This document shows, piece after piece, positions 35,351 to 44,767 of a stretch of 64,000 nucleotides of DNA (the first letter of the stretch is position 1; each line of letters begins with the position of its first letter). The translations under genes and the position numbers were made by a program. The notes beneath the pieces are model-generated. The model saw only the letters and a program-made list of their open reading frames with translations. It was not told the DNA's origin and ran no database searches. Origin of the DNA: Desulfobacterium sp. (GTDB lineage: Bacteria; Desulfobacterota; Desulfobacteria; Desulfobacterales; Desulfobacteraceae); assembly GCA_030145245.1 (NCBI GenBank), contig JAQYWC010000073.1, positions 1-64,000 on the forward strand, written 5' to 3'.

Positions 35351-37240
35351 ATGGTTGATGTAAGAATCCTTCCGGATATCCTCTCCAACAAGATCGCCGC
35401 AGGAGAGGTGGTGGAGCGACCTGTTTCCGTTGTTAAGGAGCTTGTTGAAAACGCCCTTGACGCCGGGGCCACCCGGATCGTGGCCGAGATTGAAAAGGGG
35501 GGCAGGGATCTTATCCGTATCTCGGACGACGGCTCGGGCATGTCCCGGGACAATGCCCTGCTCGCCATCGAGCGCTACGCCACCAGTAAAATATTTACAG
35601 ACGACGACCTTTTTGCCATCAAAACCTTTGGTTTCAGGGGGGAAGCCCTTCCCTCCATGGCATCGGTGTCAAAGTTTACCCTGACCACCCGGGAACATGA
35701 CAGCGATGTGGGAACAAGGATTCAGATCAACGGCGGTAAAATTGTGGATGTCTCCGACGCAGGTGCCCCCCCGGGAACCATGATGGAGGTGAGGAACCTC
35801 TATTTTAACACACCCGCCCGACGAAAATTTCTAAAGGGGGTCAACACTGAGATGGGGCACATTGCCGATGCTTTTTCCGGCATGGCCCTGGGTAACCCCC
35901 ATGTGGGGTTCCGCCTTTTGCATAACAATCGCCTGGTAAAAGCGTTCTCCTCCCCAGCCGACATGAAGACCCGGGCAGGGGAGGTGTTTGGCATGGCGAC
36001 CCTGCCCTATCTCTGCAAGGTGTCCATGACCCAGGGCGAAGCCGGTGTTACAGGTTATGTGTCTGATCCCTCCCTCACCCGGAGCACCTCCAGGAATTTA
36101 AGACTTTTTGTGAACAACAGGCTCATCAGCGACAAGGGGATTGTGGCGGCAATCTTCAAGGGGTACAAGGGCAGGCTGATGAAGGGCCGCTATCCCCTGG
36201 GGATTCTCTTCATAACCCTTCCCTTTGACCAGGTTGACGTTAATGTCCATCCCTCCAAACTGGAGGTGAGGTTCTCGGATCAGCGGCAGATCTTTGCCCT
36301 GGTGGTCCGGGCGGTGAACCATGCCCTTTCCGGGGCTGAGCGGTCCGGATCGGCAGAATCCCTGCCCCTGGAAGAGCCGGAGGAGATTGAGGAAGCGATT
36401 GTTGATGGCTTGCCCCATGCGCATCCGCGTCCCGTCCATACCTCTGCAGATCAAAGGAAGAGGGCAGCCGTGGTAGACCGATCCCTGTTTCAATGGGGGA
36501 AAAACCATGGGGAACCGGCAAAAAACAAGGTGTCAGAGCTTGAATCGGATCTGCCTTTTCCTGAAATTGAGCGGGGCAAATCGTCGGCGCCTGAGGTTGC
36601 GGTCAAACCAGAGGGGCCGGAACCCGGATCCGGAAAAATCTGTCAAGGGTGCAGGCCTGACCCTGTGGTTGTCGGGCAGGTTATGGGAACCTATATTGTT
36701 CTTCAGTCGGACAGTGGGATGATCCTTGTGGATCAGCATGCCGCCCATGAGCGAATTGTGTATGAGCGGTTGAAGAAAAGGTCAGATTCCTATCGTCCTC
36801 CCTCCCAGACCCTGGCTGTGCCTGAAACCCTGGAACTGACCTACAAAGAGGCTGATATTCTGGAGCAGATCATTCCGGAGCTTGAGGCTGTGGGGATGGA
36901 GATCGAGCCCTTTGGGGGAACCGCCTTTATTGTCAAGGCCGTTCCTGCCATCATTGATGACCAAGATGTCCGGCCTTTGATACTGGATATTGTGGAAAAA
37001 CTCCTTGAATCGGGGGGGGATGCCATGGATGACACCCGGGAGTGGCTTGACGAGTGCATCATTCTCATGGCGTGCCACACAGCCATTCGGGCCAACCAGG
37101 TGCTGAACCGCCAGGAGATGGAGACCCTGATCCGGGATCTTGAACTGTGCGAAAATCCCAACCACTGCCCCCATGGGCGGCCGACCAAAATTCAATGGCA
37201 ACGCCAGGAGATTGAAAAGCTTTTTAAGCGGATCGTCTGA
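35351..37240 (+). CDS. mutL: DNA mismatch repair protein MutL (endonuclease type)
   Basis: The N-terminal GHKL ATPase has NKIAAGEVVERP, ELVENALDAGA, DDGSGM and KTFGFRGEAL. A variable linker spans about residues 335-430. The C-terminal domain carries DQHAAHERIVYE, which fits the DQHA(X)2E(X)4E endonuclease motif, plus ACHTAIRANQ and CPHGRPT. This is therefore a nicking MutL, expected in a bacterium without MutH. No mutS is in the window. A terminator follows. Confidence 0.96.
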   Translation: MVDVRILPDILSNKIAAGEVVERPVSVVKELVENALDAGATRIVAEIEKGGRDLIRISDDGSGMSRDNALLAIERYATSKIFTDDDLFAIKTFGFRGEALPSMASVSKFTLTTREHDSDVGTRIQINGGKIVDVSDAGAPPGTMMEVRNLYFNTPARRKFLKGVNTEMGHIADAFSGMALGNPHVGFRLLHNNRLVKAFSSPADMKTRAGEVFGMATLPYLCKVSMTQGEAGVTGYVSDPSLTRSTSRNLRLFVNNRLISDKGIVAAIFKGYKGRLMKGRYPLGILFITLPFDQVDVNVHPSKLEVRFSDQRQIFALVVRAVNHALSGAERSGSAESLPLEEPEEIEEAIVDGLPHAHPRPVHTSADQRKRAAVVDRSLFQWGKNHGEPAKNKVSELESDLPFPEIERGKSSAPEVAVKPEGPEPGSGKICQGCRPDPVVVGQVMGTYIVLQSDSGMILVDQHAAHERIVYERLKKRSDSYRPPSQTLAVPETLELTYKEADILEQIIPELEAVGMEIEPFGGTAFIVKAVPAIIDDQDVRPLILDIVEKLLESGGDAMDDTREWLDECIILMACHTAIRANQVLNRQEMETLIRDLELCENPNHCPHGRPTKIQWQRQEIEKLFKRIV

Positions 37241-37269
37241 TTCTTTAGAAGGAAAGTGCCGGTGGAAGG

Positions 37270-37318
37270 AAAGCGCTGGCGGCCAGGTGTGTTAATACCT
37301 GGCCGCCAGCGCTTTTTT
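37270..37318 (+). terminator. Terminator of the argS-mutL operon
   Basis: A perfect 19-base stem (AAAGCGCTGGCGGCCAGGT with its complement) and an eight-base loop are followed by a T-run. It lies between convergent genes and could work in both directions. Confidence 0.92.
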
Positions 37319-37328
37319 TATGACCTGA

Positions 37329-38855
37329 TTAGTAGGCTTCGTTGTAGCTTATGGAGAGCTTGTCCTGGGAGTAGAGACGGGTGCTGTGTTTCTGATCCAC
37401 GACACCTTCGGATCGGGAGATGCAGTAGACCAGCTCCTTTTTTCCGTCGTTGTTCTGGTCCGCCATGGTGTAGTCGGAGATGTAGCCGGGGAAAGATCGT
37501 GTCCGGCCCTCAGGGGTGAGTCCCATTTCATCCCATACCAGTGATTTGATATGGCCCTTTGAGAAAAACTTGGTTTTGGATAGGAGCCCGCCGGAGGTGT
37601 CAACGTTTTTTACCACCAGTACGGAGTTCTTTCCGTCATTGTCGAGATCTGCCACATAGATTCTTTGCTGGAGGAAAATCCTGCTCATCTGGTAGCCGTC
37701 ATCCTTGTTGTACCTCATTCCCTTGTACTCAAGGAAAGCGTCGGTGCCTCCGAAATCAGCATTGCTCCTCCACACTTCTTCTCCCTCCGGGGTGAACATC
37801 TTGATACGCCCGTCATGGGTGAGTGCGACCAGTATCTCTGCGCCGGTGTTTTGGGGGTCGCCATAGGTGAAGCTATAGAGGGAGATCCCTTTGGGGAGTT
37901 TGAGCTCGGTTTCAACAAGTTCTGTCTCCTGCCAGGTGATTCGGGAAACCGGGGAGCGGAGTTGGTCTTCCTTGCCATTGGTTTTTTGTCCGAGGAGCAG
38001 GGTGCCCCGGGTTTTGGTCTCAAGGATCCTGAACAACCATGGTTGTTCGGCCGCAATCTTGTTGAATCCGGATCCGTTCCATTCCATGATAAAAGATGAC
38101 GGAAGATTGTTTCTTGTGTCCACACAGCTGACATAGATTTCCGAGCGACCGTTGGCGTTGATATCCCCGGCATCGATGGAGATGACCCGGTCGTTGGGGC
38201 CAAAATCAAACTCAGCCAGGGGCTTCAGTGTTCTGCTCTCCCGCAGGAATACCTGAACGGCAGTTTTTGAACATACCACGGTTTCGTTTTTGGAATCCCC
38301 GGTTATGTCGTTGACTGCAAGGCTGATGATTTTATCTTTGAGTGCAGGGCTCCGCCACAGCTGGGCTTTTTGACGGCGCTGGGGGGCCTGGGGCTGAATT
38401 TGCTGCACGGTCTGCTGTACAGCGGTATTGCGTTTTGGTCCGACGCCAAGGACCTCGGTCTTGATCTGCCGGGTAAGCTGATCAACATGGGCGAGGACGT
38501 CCCCCTTGGTCTTGCCGAACTGGCTGAACATAAGGGTTGCTGCACCGGTGGCAGCATCGGTCAGCTTTGCATCGGTGCTGATTCCGTCACCAAAGATCAG
38601 GATGGTACCCGTAAGGACATAGTTGGCAAGGGACGCTTCAGGGTCATTCTCAAGGACCGGGGAGCAGGTCCCCGGGATTTCGAGGCGGGAAAGGAGCATT
38701 TTGAATACCCCTTTTTCAAGGAACGGGTATTCCTGATTTGCCTCAATGCTGAACGGTTTTACAAGAATTCGAGTCTTTTCCGCCAGGGCCGGGGCTGCAA
38801 GGCAGAAGAGAAATAATAAAACAGTAAGAAATATGGGTGTTTTACGGACTTTCAA
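37329..38855 (-). CDS. Exported TolB_N/LpoB-like plus VCBS/FG-GAP repeat protein (paralog 1)
   Basis: A signal peptide (MKVRKTPIFLTVLLFLFCLAAPALA) is followed by an alpha/beta domain of about 110 residues (ILVKPFSIEANQEYPFLEKG, then KMLLSRL). This resembles N-terminal domains of TolB, FlgO or LpoB-type proteins. The rest looks like a beta-propeller with DxDxDG-type loops (DITGDSKNE, DINANGRSE, DLDNDGKNS, DQNNDGKKE), probable calcium sites. The same architecture occurs in the gene at 40602. It is likely periplasmic or outer-membrane-associated; the function is unknown. The start is TTG with AGGAG eight bases upstream; no in-frame ATG fits the signal peptide. Confidence 0.75.
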   Translation of the reverse strand: MKVRKTPIFLTVLLFLFCLAAPALAEKTRILVKPFSIEANQEYPFLEKGVFKMLLSRLEIPGTCSPVLENDPEASLANYVLTGTILIFGDGISTDAKLTDAATGAATLMFSQFGKTKGDVLAHVDQLTRQIKTEVLGVGPKRNTAVQQTVQQIQPQAPQRRQKAQLWRSPALKDKIISLAVNDITGDSKNETVVCSKTAVQVFLRESRTLKPLAEFDFGPNDRVISIDAGDINANGRSEIYVSCVDTRNNLPSSFIMEWNGSGFNKIAAEQPWLFRILETKTRGTLLLGQKTNGKEDQLRSPVSRITWQETELVETELKLPKGISLYSFTYGDPQNTGAEILVALTHDGRIKMFTPEGEEVWRSNADFGGTDAFLEYKGMRYNKDDGYQMSRIFLQQRIYVADLDNDGKNSVLVVKNVDTSGGLLSKTKFFSKGHIKSLVWDEMGLTPEGRTRSFPGYISDYTMADQNNDGKKELVYCISRSEGVVDQKHSTRLYSQDKLSISYNEAY

Positions 38856-39004
38856 TTGGGGGGCTCCTCTGTATCGTATTAATGGGTTCTCTATTTTCTT
38901 TGAAAAAACCCCTACTTTTTACCATAATAGCTGGAAAAGTAAAGTAAATAAGCGGTCTTGTCTGTTTGAAAAAAAAACGTACCGGAAGCAAAATGACTTG
39001 ACAC

Positions 39005-39055
39005 AAATCGCTCACATTGATATTGACTTTATGTTCTTTGAAAAAAGAGCGATTT
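39005..39055 (+). repeat. Nine-base inverted repeat upstream of the first porin gene
   Basis: AAATCGCTC (39005-39013) and GAGCGATTT (39047-39055) are perfect complements separated by 33 A/T-rich bases. A consensus TTGACA lies just before the left arm. It could be an operator or a long leader hairpin. The remaining 334-base gap (38856-39189) is A/T-rich, has repeated TTCTTTGAAAAAA tracts, and holds no ORF. Confidence 0.6.
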
Positions 39056-39189
39056 CTAACCGATTATGCCGTTCGTATCATTTTGTGAAAAAGGGGAATT
39101 AAAGGAGCTCCTTTAGATCAGGTGATGTCCTGTGGAGACATGGTGTCCAAACGGGGTTGACCGGCATGTTTAAGAAAAGGAGAAAAAAG

Positions 39190-40383
39190 ATGAAAAAGTT
39201 TATGATCGCAGCCTTGGTTGCCATCGTGGGAATTGCTTTCACAGCTCCCGCATTTGCAGTCGAGCACGAGTTCGGTGGTTACTGGCGCGTACGTGCTTAC
39301 ACAAACGGTAACTTTGGCGGCGTTGATGATTCCAGCAAAGATATCTCCATGTGGGATTCAAGAACCCGTCTCTACTACACAGCACAGATCAACGACAACC
39401 TCAAGTTCGTCAACAAGTTCGAGATGGACACAAACTGGGGCGATGACACTTATGGTAACGTTGGCGCAGACTCTGTTGCCGTTGAGGTTAAAAACTCCTA
39501 TGTAGACTTCAACCTCGGTGCACTCAACACCAAGATCGGTACCCAGGGCCTGGTTCTTTCCCGTGGTTTCCTCTTTGATGATGACTTCTCCGGAATCAAC
39601 ATGACTTTTGGTTCAACCACCTTTGTTTTTGCAAAGATTGATGAGAATGGCGCCAACATGGGCGATGACGCATCTCTGTTTCACCTTCTGCACACAGTTG
39701 CAACAGACACCTTCACCATCACACCCGGTGTAACTTATGTTGACCTGGCTGACGAGTCCTACACTTACTTCCTTGCACTTGATGCTGATGTGAACCTCGG
39801 TGCCGCAACCGTATGGACTTCCCTCTTGTACCAGGGTGGTGATGTGGATGCAACAGACAGCGACATCTCTGCATTCCTCGTTGCCCTTGGCGGTAGCTTT
39901 GCCATCACAGACGCTTTCTCCATCCACGGTCAGGCTTTCTACGCTTCCGGTGATGATGATGCAACAGATGACGATATCGAGGGTTTCGCAACCATCGACA
40001 ACGCTGGTTCTTACATCCCCGGTAACTCTTACTACTGGTCAGAGATCATGGGTTATGGTACCTTCGACGAGATCGTTTCCGCTAACTCTCCCGCTGACAA
40101 TATCTCCAACATCATGGCTGTTAACCTTGGAACAACTTTCAAGGCTTCCGAGAAACTCTCTCTCTCCGCTGATATCTGGTATGCAGAGCTCAACGAAGAT
40201 ACTGCTACAGCTAGAGACGAAGCCCTCGGAACAGAGATCGACCTCGGTGCTACTTACCAGCTCATCGACGGTCTTACCCTCGATGTTGTTGCAGCATACC
40301 TCTTTGCTGATGACGCAACATACGATGGTTCCAATGACGAAGATCCCTATGAGATCGGCGCTCAGCTCAGCCTCAGCTTCTAA
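39190..40383 (+). CDS. Outer membrane porin-like beta-barrel protein 1
   Basis: A cleavable signal peptide (MKKFMIAALVAIVGIAFTAPAFA) is followed by a barrel-like sequence of alternating amphipathic strands with acidic loops (SGDDDATDDDIEG). It ends LSLSF, the C-terminal phenylalanine recognised by the BAM machinery. The 397-residue length is normal for a porin. Codon use is strongly biased toward C-ending codons, as in highly expressed genes. ATG 39190 has AGGAG upstream; the track start at 39157 is too early. No substrate can be inferred. Confidence 0.85.
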   Translation: MKKFMIAALVAIVGIAFTAPAFAVEHEFGGYWRVRAYTNGNFGGVDDSSKDISMWDSRTRLYYTAQINDNLKFVNKFEMDTNWGDDTYGNVGADSVAVEVKNSYVDFNLGALNTKIGTQGLVLSRGFLFDDDFSGINMTFGSTTFVFAKIDENGANMGDDASLFHLLHTVATDTFTITPGVTYVDLADESYTYFLALDADVNLGAATVWTSLLYQGGDVDATDSDISAFLVALGGSFAITDAFSIHGQAFYASGDDDATDDDIEGFATIDNAGSYIPGNSYYWSEIMGYGTFDEIVSANSPADNISNIMAVNLGTTFKASEKLSLSADIWYAELNEDTATARDEALGTEIDLGATYQLIDGLTLDVVAAYLFADDATYDGSNDEDPYEIGAQLSLSF

Positions 40384-40418
40384 GACAGCCTTACAGCTGA
40401 TCTAACTAAGTTGATATA

Positions 40419-40458
40419 ATGCCGTGGGGGTGTGTTTTACACCGCCACGGCATTTTTC
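40419..40458 (+). terminator. Terminator of porin gene 1
   Basis: ATGCCGTGG pairs with CCACGGCAT and an inner GGTGT/ACACC extends the stem, followed by five T residues. Confidence 0.88.
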
Positions 40459-40601
40459 GTTTTATCTCCCCTGGTGGTCGAATTCCTTCCATCCCCCTCC
40501 CTCCTATCTTCTCCTCTCATCAATTTGTTCTTTATTTTTAGGTTGCGATTGTATAACGTTAATCCATTTTTAAAACGTAACCTAAAAAAAGGAGCGGTAA
40601 A

Positions 40602-42230
40602 TTGGGCAATAAACGTGGAGTTTCATTTTGTCTCATTGTTTTAGCTGTTTTATCCCTGTTTTTGACTTCAGACCGGGTTTGCGCAGGCACGCCCCAAACC
40701 ATAGCCATCTTTCCCTTTGAGGTCCTGTCCCAGGATGATGTTGCATTCCTTGGTAAGGGGCTTAGCCGAATGGTCTGCTCCAGGGTGGGGGATACCGGCG
40801 AGATACAGGTTCAGTGCAGGCAGAAGAGCCTTAAGGCGTCTGACGTTGAAATCGTTCCCGGGGCGATGGAAACCCTGGCAGCCAACGAAGCTTTTGCCGG
40901 GATAGATTTTTTGGTTAAAGGAAGTCTGACCATCATGGGAACAACCGTCAGTACTGATGCCGAACTCATCGATCTCAACAAGGGCAAAGTGGTCTGTTAT
41001 TTCCATGAGTCGGGTTCGTCCCAGGGGGATATTGTTCGCCATGCTGCAGTGATCTCTGAGAAGATAAAAAGCGTTGTTATGGGCGGACCCGTTCCAGTAG
41101 TGCAACCGGAGACCTTCGGTTCAACCGGTGTTCCCCTGTTGAAGGATGAAATTAAAAAGATTCCGGACCCGGTTACCGCCAACACATTTTCCAAGCCCGG
41201 GGTGGTCGCTCCGGTTCCCGTTTCTCCGGTTGCCATTGCTCCGGTTTTCAGGAGCCGGACGTTTAGCACCGAATTTTCCGGGATTGCATCGGGAGATGTG
41301 GACGGTGACGGCAGGGCCGATATCGTTTTGATCGACAAACACGCTTTAACCCTTTTTTCCCTTCAGAATGGAACCCTTGTCAAAAAAGGCGGCTTTAAAG
41401 GTAAACGATACGAGACCTTTAAGGCCGTTGATGTTGCCGATGTGAATCAGAACGGTAGAGCTGAGATCTTTGTTACCTCTGTTGACAGGAAGGCCAGTGT
41501 CAGCTCTTTGGTCCTGGAGTGGAACCAGGGGGCATTACATACCGTTGTTGAAGACAGTGACTGGTATTTCAGGGTTGTTGCCATGGATGGTAAAAAGCAG
41601 TTGTTCGGGCAGCGGGGGAGTTATTCCGAGCTTTTCAGCGGCAGTGTCTACTTTCTTGCGTGGGACGGTTCCGGTTACGAAAAGGCGGCAGCTGTTTCCC
41701 TGCCCGGAAACGTGGATCTCTTCAGCTTTGTCAAGGGGGATCTTCTTGGAACCGGTGCCGGGCAGATCCTGTGGCTCGATGATGACGGGAAGCTTACCCT
41801 GAGCCGATCCGCCACGCAAAATGAATGGTCAAACCCGGCCTCTTTTGGTTCCACACCTGTCTTTTTGGGAGAAAGAGCCGACCAGGACCTGGAGGACCAG
41901 GAGCGACACTATATCAATTCAAGAATGGCCGTGGCTGACCTTGACCAGGATGGTCGCAACGAGGCGGTCGTGGTTCACAACCGCGACCTTTCCAAGGGGT
42001 TTCTCAACCGGTTTAGAAAATTTACCTCAGGTTCGATAAAGTGTCTTGCATGGAACTCTTCAGGCATGCGCACTGTCTGGGAAACCGCCCAGGTGGACGG
42101 TTACATAGCCGATTGGGCCCTGGAGGATCTGGACAACGACGGCAGGCCCGAATTGATCTACTGCATCACCAGGGACACTGGAACCCTGTTGACTAAAAAG
42201 CGAACCGTTGTTGCTGTTGAAAAAATGTAG
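40602..42230 (+). CDS. Exported TolB_N/LpoB-like plus VCBS/FG-GAP repeat protein (paralog 2)
   Basis: The architecture is the same as paralog 1: signal peptide (FCLIVLAVLSLFLTSDRVCA), an alpha/beta domain (IAIFPFEVLSQDDVAFLGKG), a Pro/Val-rich linker and a C-terminal propeller with loops DVDGDGRAD, DVNQNGRAE, DLDQDGRNE and DLDNDGRPE. The last strand pair (LIYCITRDTGTLL) matches LVYCISRSEG of paralog 1. The start is TTG, seven bases after GGAG. It is likely exported; the function is unknown. Confidence 0.77.
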   Translation: MGNKRGVSFCLIVLAVLSLFLTSDRVCAGTPQTIAIFPFEVLSQDDVAFLGKGLSRMVCSRVGDTGEIQVQCRQKSLKASDVEIVPGAMETLAANEAFAGIDFLVKGSLTIMGTTVSTDAELIDLNKGKVVCYFHESGSSQGDIVRHAAVISEKIKSVVMGGPVPVVQPETFGSTGVPLLKDEIKKIPDPVTANTFSKPGVVAPVPVSPVAIAPVFRSRTFSTEFSGIASGDVDGDGRADIVLIDKHALTLFSLQNGTLVKKGGFKGKRYETFKAVDVADVNQNGRAEIFVTSVDRKASVSSLVLEWNQGALHTVVEDSDWYFRVVAMDGKKQLFGQRGSYSELFSGSVYFLAWDGSGYEKAAAVSLPGNVDLFSFVKGDLLGTGAGQILWLDDDGKLTLSRSATQNEWSNPASFGSTPVFLGERADQDLEDQERHYINSRMAVADLDQDGRNEAVVVHNRDLSKGFLNRFRKFTSGSIKCLAWNSSGMRTVWETAQVDGYIADWALEDLDNDGRPELIYCITRDTGTLLTKKRTVVAVEKM

Positions 42231-42267
42231 TCAATACCAGTGGTAATCCAACCCCTGCGTAGTAAAA

Positions 42268-42305
42268 GCAGGCCCGGCCGTTCAGCCGCGATCGGCCGGG
42301 CCTGC
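42268..42305 (+). terminator. Stem-loop after paralog 2
   Basis: GCAGGCCCGGCCG pairs perfectly with CGGCCGGGCCTGC. The T-run on the plus strand is weak (ATATCTT). The rest of the 404-base gap (42231-42634) is A/T-rich, with one TTGACA (about 42452) but no clear -10, and no ORF. Confidence 0.7.
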
Positions 42306-42634
42306 ATATCTTCCCTCCCTGGATAAATCTCCTTCAGCAGTTTCAATCCGCCTTTTCAGCGGATTCTCCTGAACCATCCATTAATGGTGTCACCATTCTG
42401 TATGTTGAGTAGTTGTTTTGCTACTATAACGTTGTTTTGGTAATAAAACGCTTGACAATACTAGGATCAAATGTGAAATTCATAGAAAGGGGTTCATCTC
42501 CTATGTAGTTCAATAGGATGTGAAAAGAACGGAGGCACGCGGTCTCAAGGGAGAACGGTGGTCTGTTTTGCGTACCGGGGGCTGTTTGCTGATTCTTATT
42601 ATTGCTATTCTTTTTTAACAAGAAGGGGAAAAAG

Positions 42635-44275
42635 ATGAGAAAAATGATTTTGGTAGCTGTTTTTTTCTGTTTTGCCACAGGTCTTGCTTTGCCGGCAATG
42701 GCTTTGGAAGTTGACTTCAGCGGCAACTTTGAGGTGGAGGGAATCCTCAACTCGAGTGAGAATATGCACAAGGATGATAAAACCAGTGATTTTCGCCAGA
42801 TGAGACTGCGTGTAAAGACCGATTTCATAGTTTCGGACGATCTCAAACTGACCACCCGGTTCGACGCCCTTGAAAAGGTGCTCTCCTCCAAGGATTCAGC
42901 CTTTGACAACGGCCACAACGACACCGGAATAGACTCCGACACCGACGATGACAACATCGATTTTGACCGGGCCTATCTTACCTGGAAAAGTCCCATAGGT
43001 CTTTTTCAGGTGGGACGGATGGAAGGGGTGACCTGGGGTACGAAATTCAGTGATGATGAGGACGATACCGACAGGATTAAATATATCCTCCCCATTCCCC
43101 TTAAAGAGGGAACTTTCTATATCGGTGCTGTTGCGGAAAAGGTTACGGAAAACGATAAGGGCACGCATTTCAGTGATGAAGATAATGACAAGTACTATAT
43201 TGGTTTTACCTACAAGGCCAAAACCTACACCACCGGTCTCCTGACTGCGTTCTACAATTTCCAGAAGTTCCAGGATCCTGGCCAGGCAGTTGCAACAAAG
43301 AATTTAACCGATGCCCATGCCGCCAATTCAACCAAGACAGACTTTAAAAACTATGTCGCAACAACCGACGGGGCAAGTGACGATGTCTCTTCCTATGGCG
43401 GCTGGTATACCGTTGGGGCAACTGCGTATCAGACTGCATACATGACCGCTTTGGCACAAGGTGCGTCTCCGGCCCAGGCTCAACTTGCAGGCGGCGGGGC
43501 TGCCGTTGGCGCTGCCGGAGCTGACTGGCTGACTTCAGGTGTTGATTCTTCTACAGCGAGTACTCTTGCGCAAAGGGGGTCAACCTGCTCGGGCCAGGTG
43601 ATCCTTCTTGCTCCCTATATTGAGGGTAAATTCGGGGATTTTGAGATTGCGGCAGAGCTTGATTACGCGTTTGGAACCACCGAGTATGATACACCCGGGG
43701 CTAAGGATCGTGATCTCAAGGCCTTTAGTTACTTTTTCGAGGGTGCCTATGATTTCGGGCCGGGAACAGTCCAGCTCGGGTTTGCCCACAGCTCGGGTGA
43801 TGCCGACTATACGGATGACGACATCGAGTCCATGGGGTATGTCTCACCAGGTGCTGACTGGGCAAAATTATTTATTCTCAATGATGACTCCCATGGCATG
43901 AACACGAGTCTCGCAGGCGTTGGAAACCATATCGGAGACGGTTTCGGAACGGCCTCCATCGCCATGCTGGACGGTTATCAGATGCTCTATGCCGGTGCTG
44001 ATTATGATGTCACAGACACCATCAATATCGGCATCATCGCCGCCATTTCCAAGGCCGACGACGTGCCCAGCGGCATGGATTATGACGACGACCAGGGGAT
44101 TGAGTATGATCTGTCCTTTACCTGGAATCTCACAAAGAATCTCGAGTACACGGCCATTGCCGCATACCTTGACGGCGGTGATTACTGGAAGAGCCGTGCA
44201 AACGGCGGTGTTGTCAATCCCGACATCGATCCTGATATCTACACCCTCTACCACAAGCTGACCCTGACCTTCTAA
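42635..44275 (+). CDS. Outer membrane porin-like beta-barrel protein 2
   Basis: The signal peptide is MRKMILVAVFFCFATGLALPAMA. The mature protein starts LEVDFSGNFEVEG and has repeated acidic loops (DSDTDDDNIDFDRAYL). It ends LTLTF, with the terminal phenylalanine typical of outer-membrane barrels. At 546 residues it is longer than porin 1, partly through an Ala/Gly-rich insert at roughly 250-300 that contains the single cysteine of the mature barrel. ATG 42635 follows AAGGGGAA. It is only distantly like porin 1. Confidence 0.83.
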   Translation: MRKMILVAVFFCFATGLALPAMALEVDFSGNFEVEGILNSSENMHKDDKTSDFRQMRLRVKTDFIVSDDLKLTTRFDALEKVLSSKDSAFDNGHNDTGIDSDTDDDNIDFDRAYLTWKSPIGLFQVGRMEGVTWGTKFSDDEDDTDRIKYILPIPLKEGTFYIGAVAEKVTENDKGTHFSDEDNDKYYIGFTYKAKTYTTGLLTAFYNFQKFQDPGQAVATKNLTDAHAANSTKTDFKNYVATTDGASDDVSSYGGWYTVGATAYQTAYMTALAQGASPAQAQLAGGGAAVGAAGADWLTSGVDSSTASTLAQRGSTCSGQVILLAPYIEGKFGDFEIAAELDYAFGTTEYDTPGAKDRDLKAFSYFFEGAYDFGPGTVQLGFAHSSGDADYTDDDIESMGYVSPGADWAKLFILNDDSHGMNTSLAGVGNHIGDGFGTASIAMLDGYQMLYAGADYDVTDTINIGIIAAISKADDVPSGMDYDDDQGIEYDLSFTWNLTKNLEYTAIAAYLDGGDYWKSRANGGVVNPDIDPDIYTLYHKLTLTF

Positions 44276-44302
44276 GCAATATCAGAATACAGACCAGGCT
44301 AA

Positions 44303-44335
44303 AAAGCCCCGGAAGAGCAACTCTTCCGGGGCTTT
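44303..44335 (+). terminator. Terminator of porin gene 2
   Basis: AAAGCCCCGGAAGAG pairs perfectly with CTCTTCCGGGGCTTT around a three-base loop. Confidence 0.88.
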
Positions 44336-44696
44336 AATCTTTTGGCCCAAAGCCAGGGTGAAATTGTAGCAGAACCTGGTGTCCCCCGGTCAATGCAATG
44401 GAACATTGCTTAACCGAAAAGATTCAATTGATGCTGATCAGGATATCATCAGTTTTTGTGAGGTGAACTGACTGGTCCATTGGTGATGCAGGGAAAAAGG
44501 TATCCTTTACCATGTTAAGAAAGGAGCTGGAGTACATCATCCAACTGAATCGACCATGCTCAACATGGGGGTGTAAAAGGCATAAGCGGGGCGCTTGCCA
44601 AGAAGATCCAATATGGGAGATGAAAGAATGCCCGGAATGATCATCAGGGGCGTTTCTCCGGGAGAAACTTATAATTTTATGGGCGTCCCCAATAAT

Positions 44697-44733
44697 AAAG
44701 CCCCGGAAGAGTTATACTTCCGGGGCTTTTTTT
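44697..44733 (+). terminator. Second, near-identical terminator
   Basis: AAAGCCCCGGAAG pairs with CTTCCGGGGCTTT, followed by seven T residues. The stem repeats that of the terminator at 44303. It could end a transcript from the 360-base stretch between them, or serve the minus-strand gene at 44768 from the other side. No convincing ORF lies between the two; the rest of the gap 44276-44767 shows nothing else I can name. Confidence 0.8.
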
Positions 44734-44767
44734 ATCTTAAACGGTATGGCAAGGATCTACACTTGTG

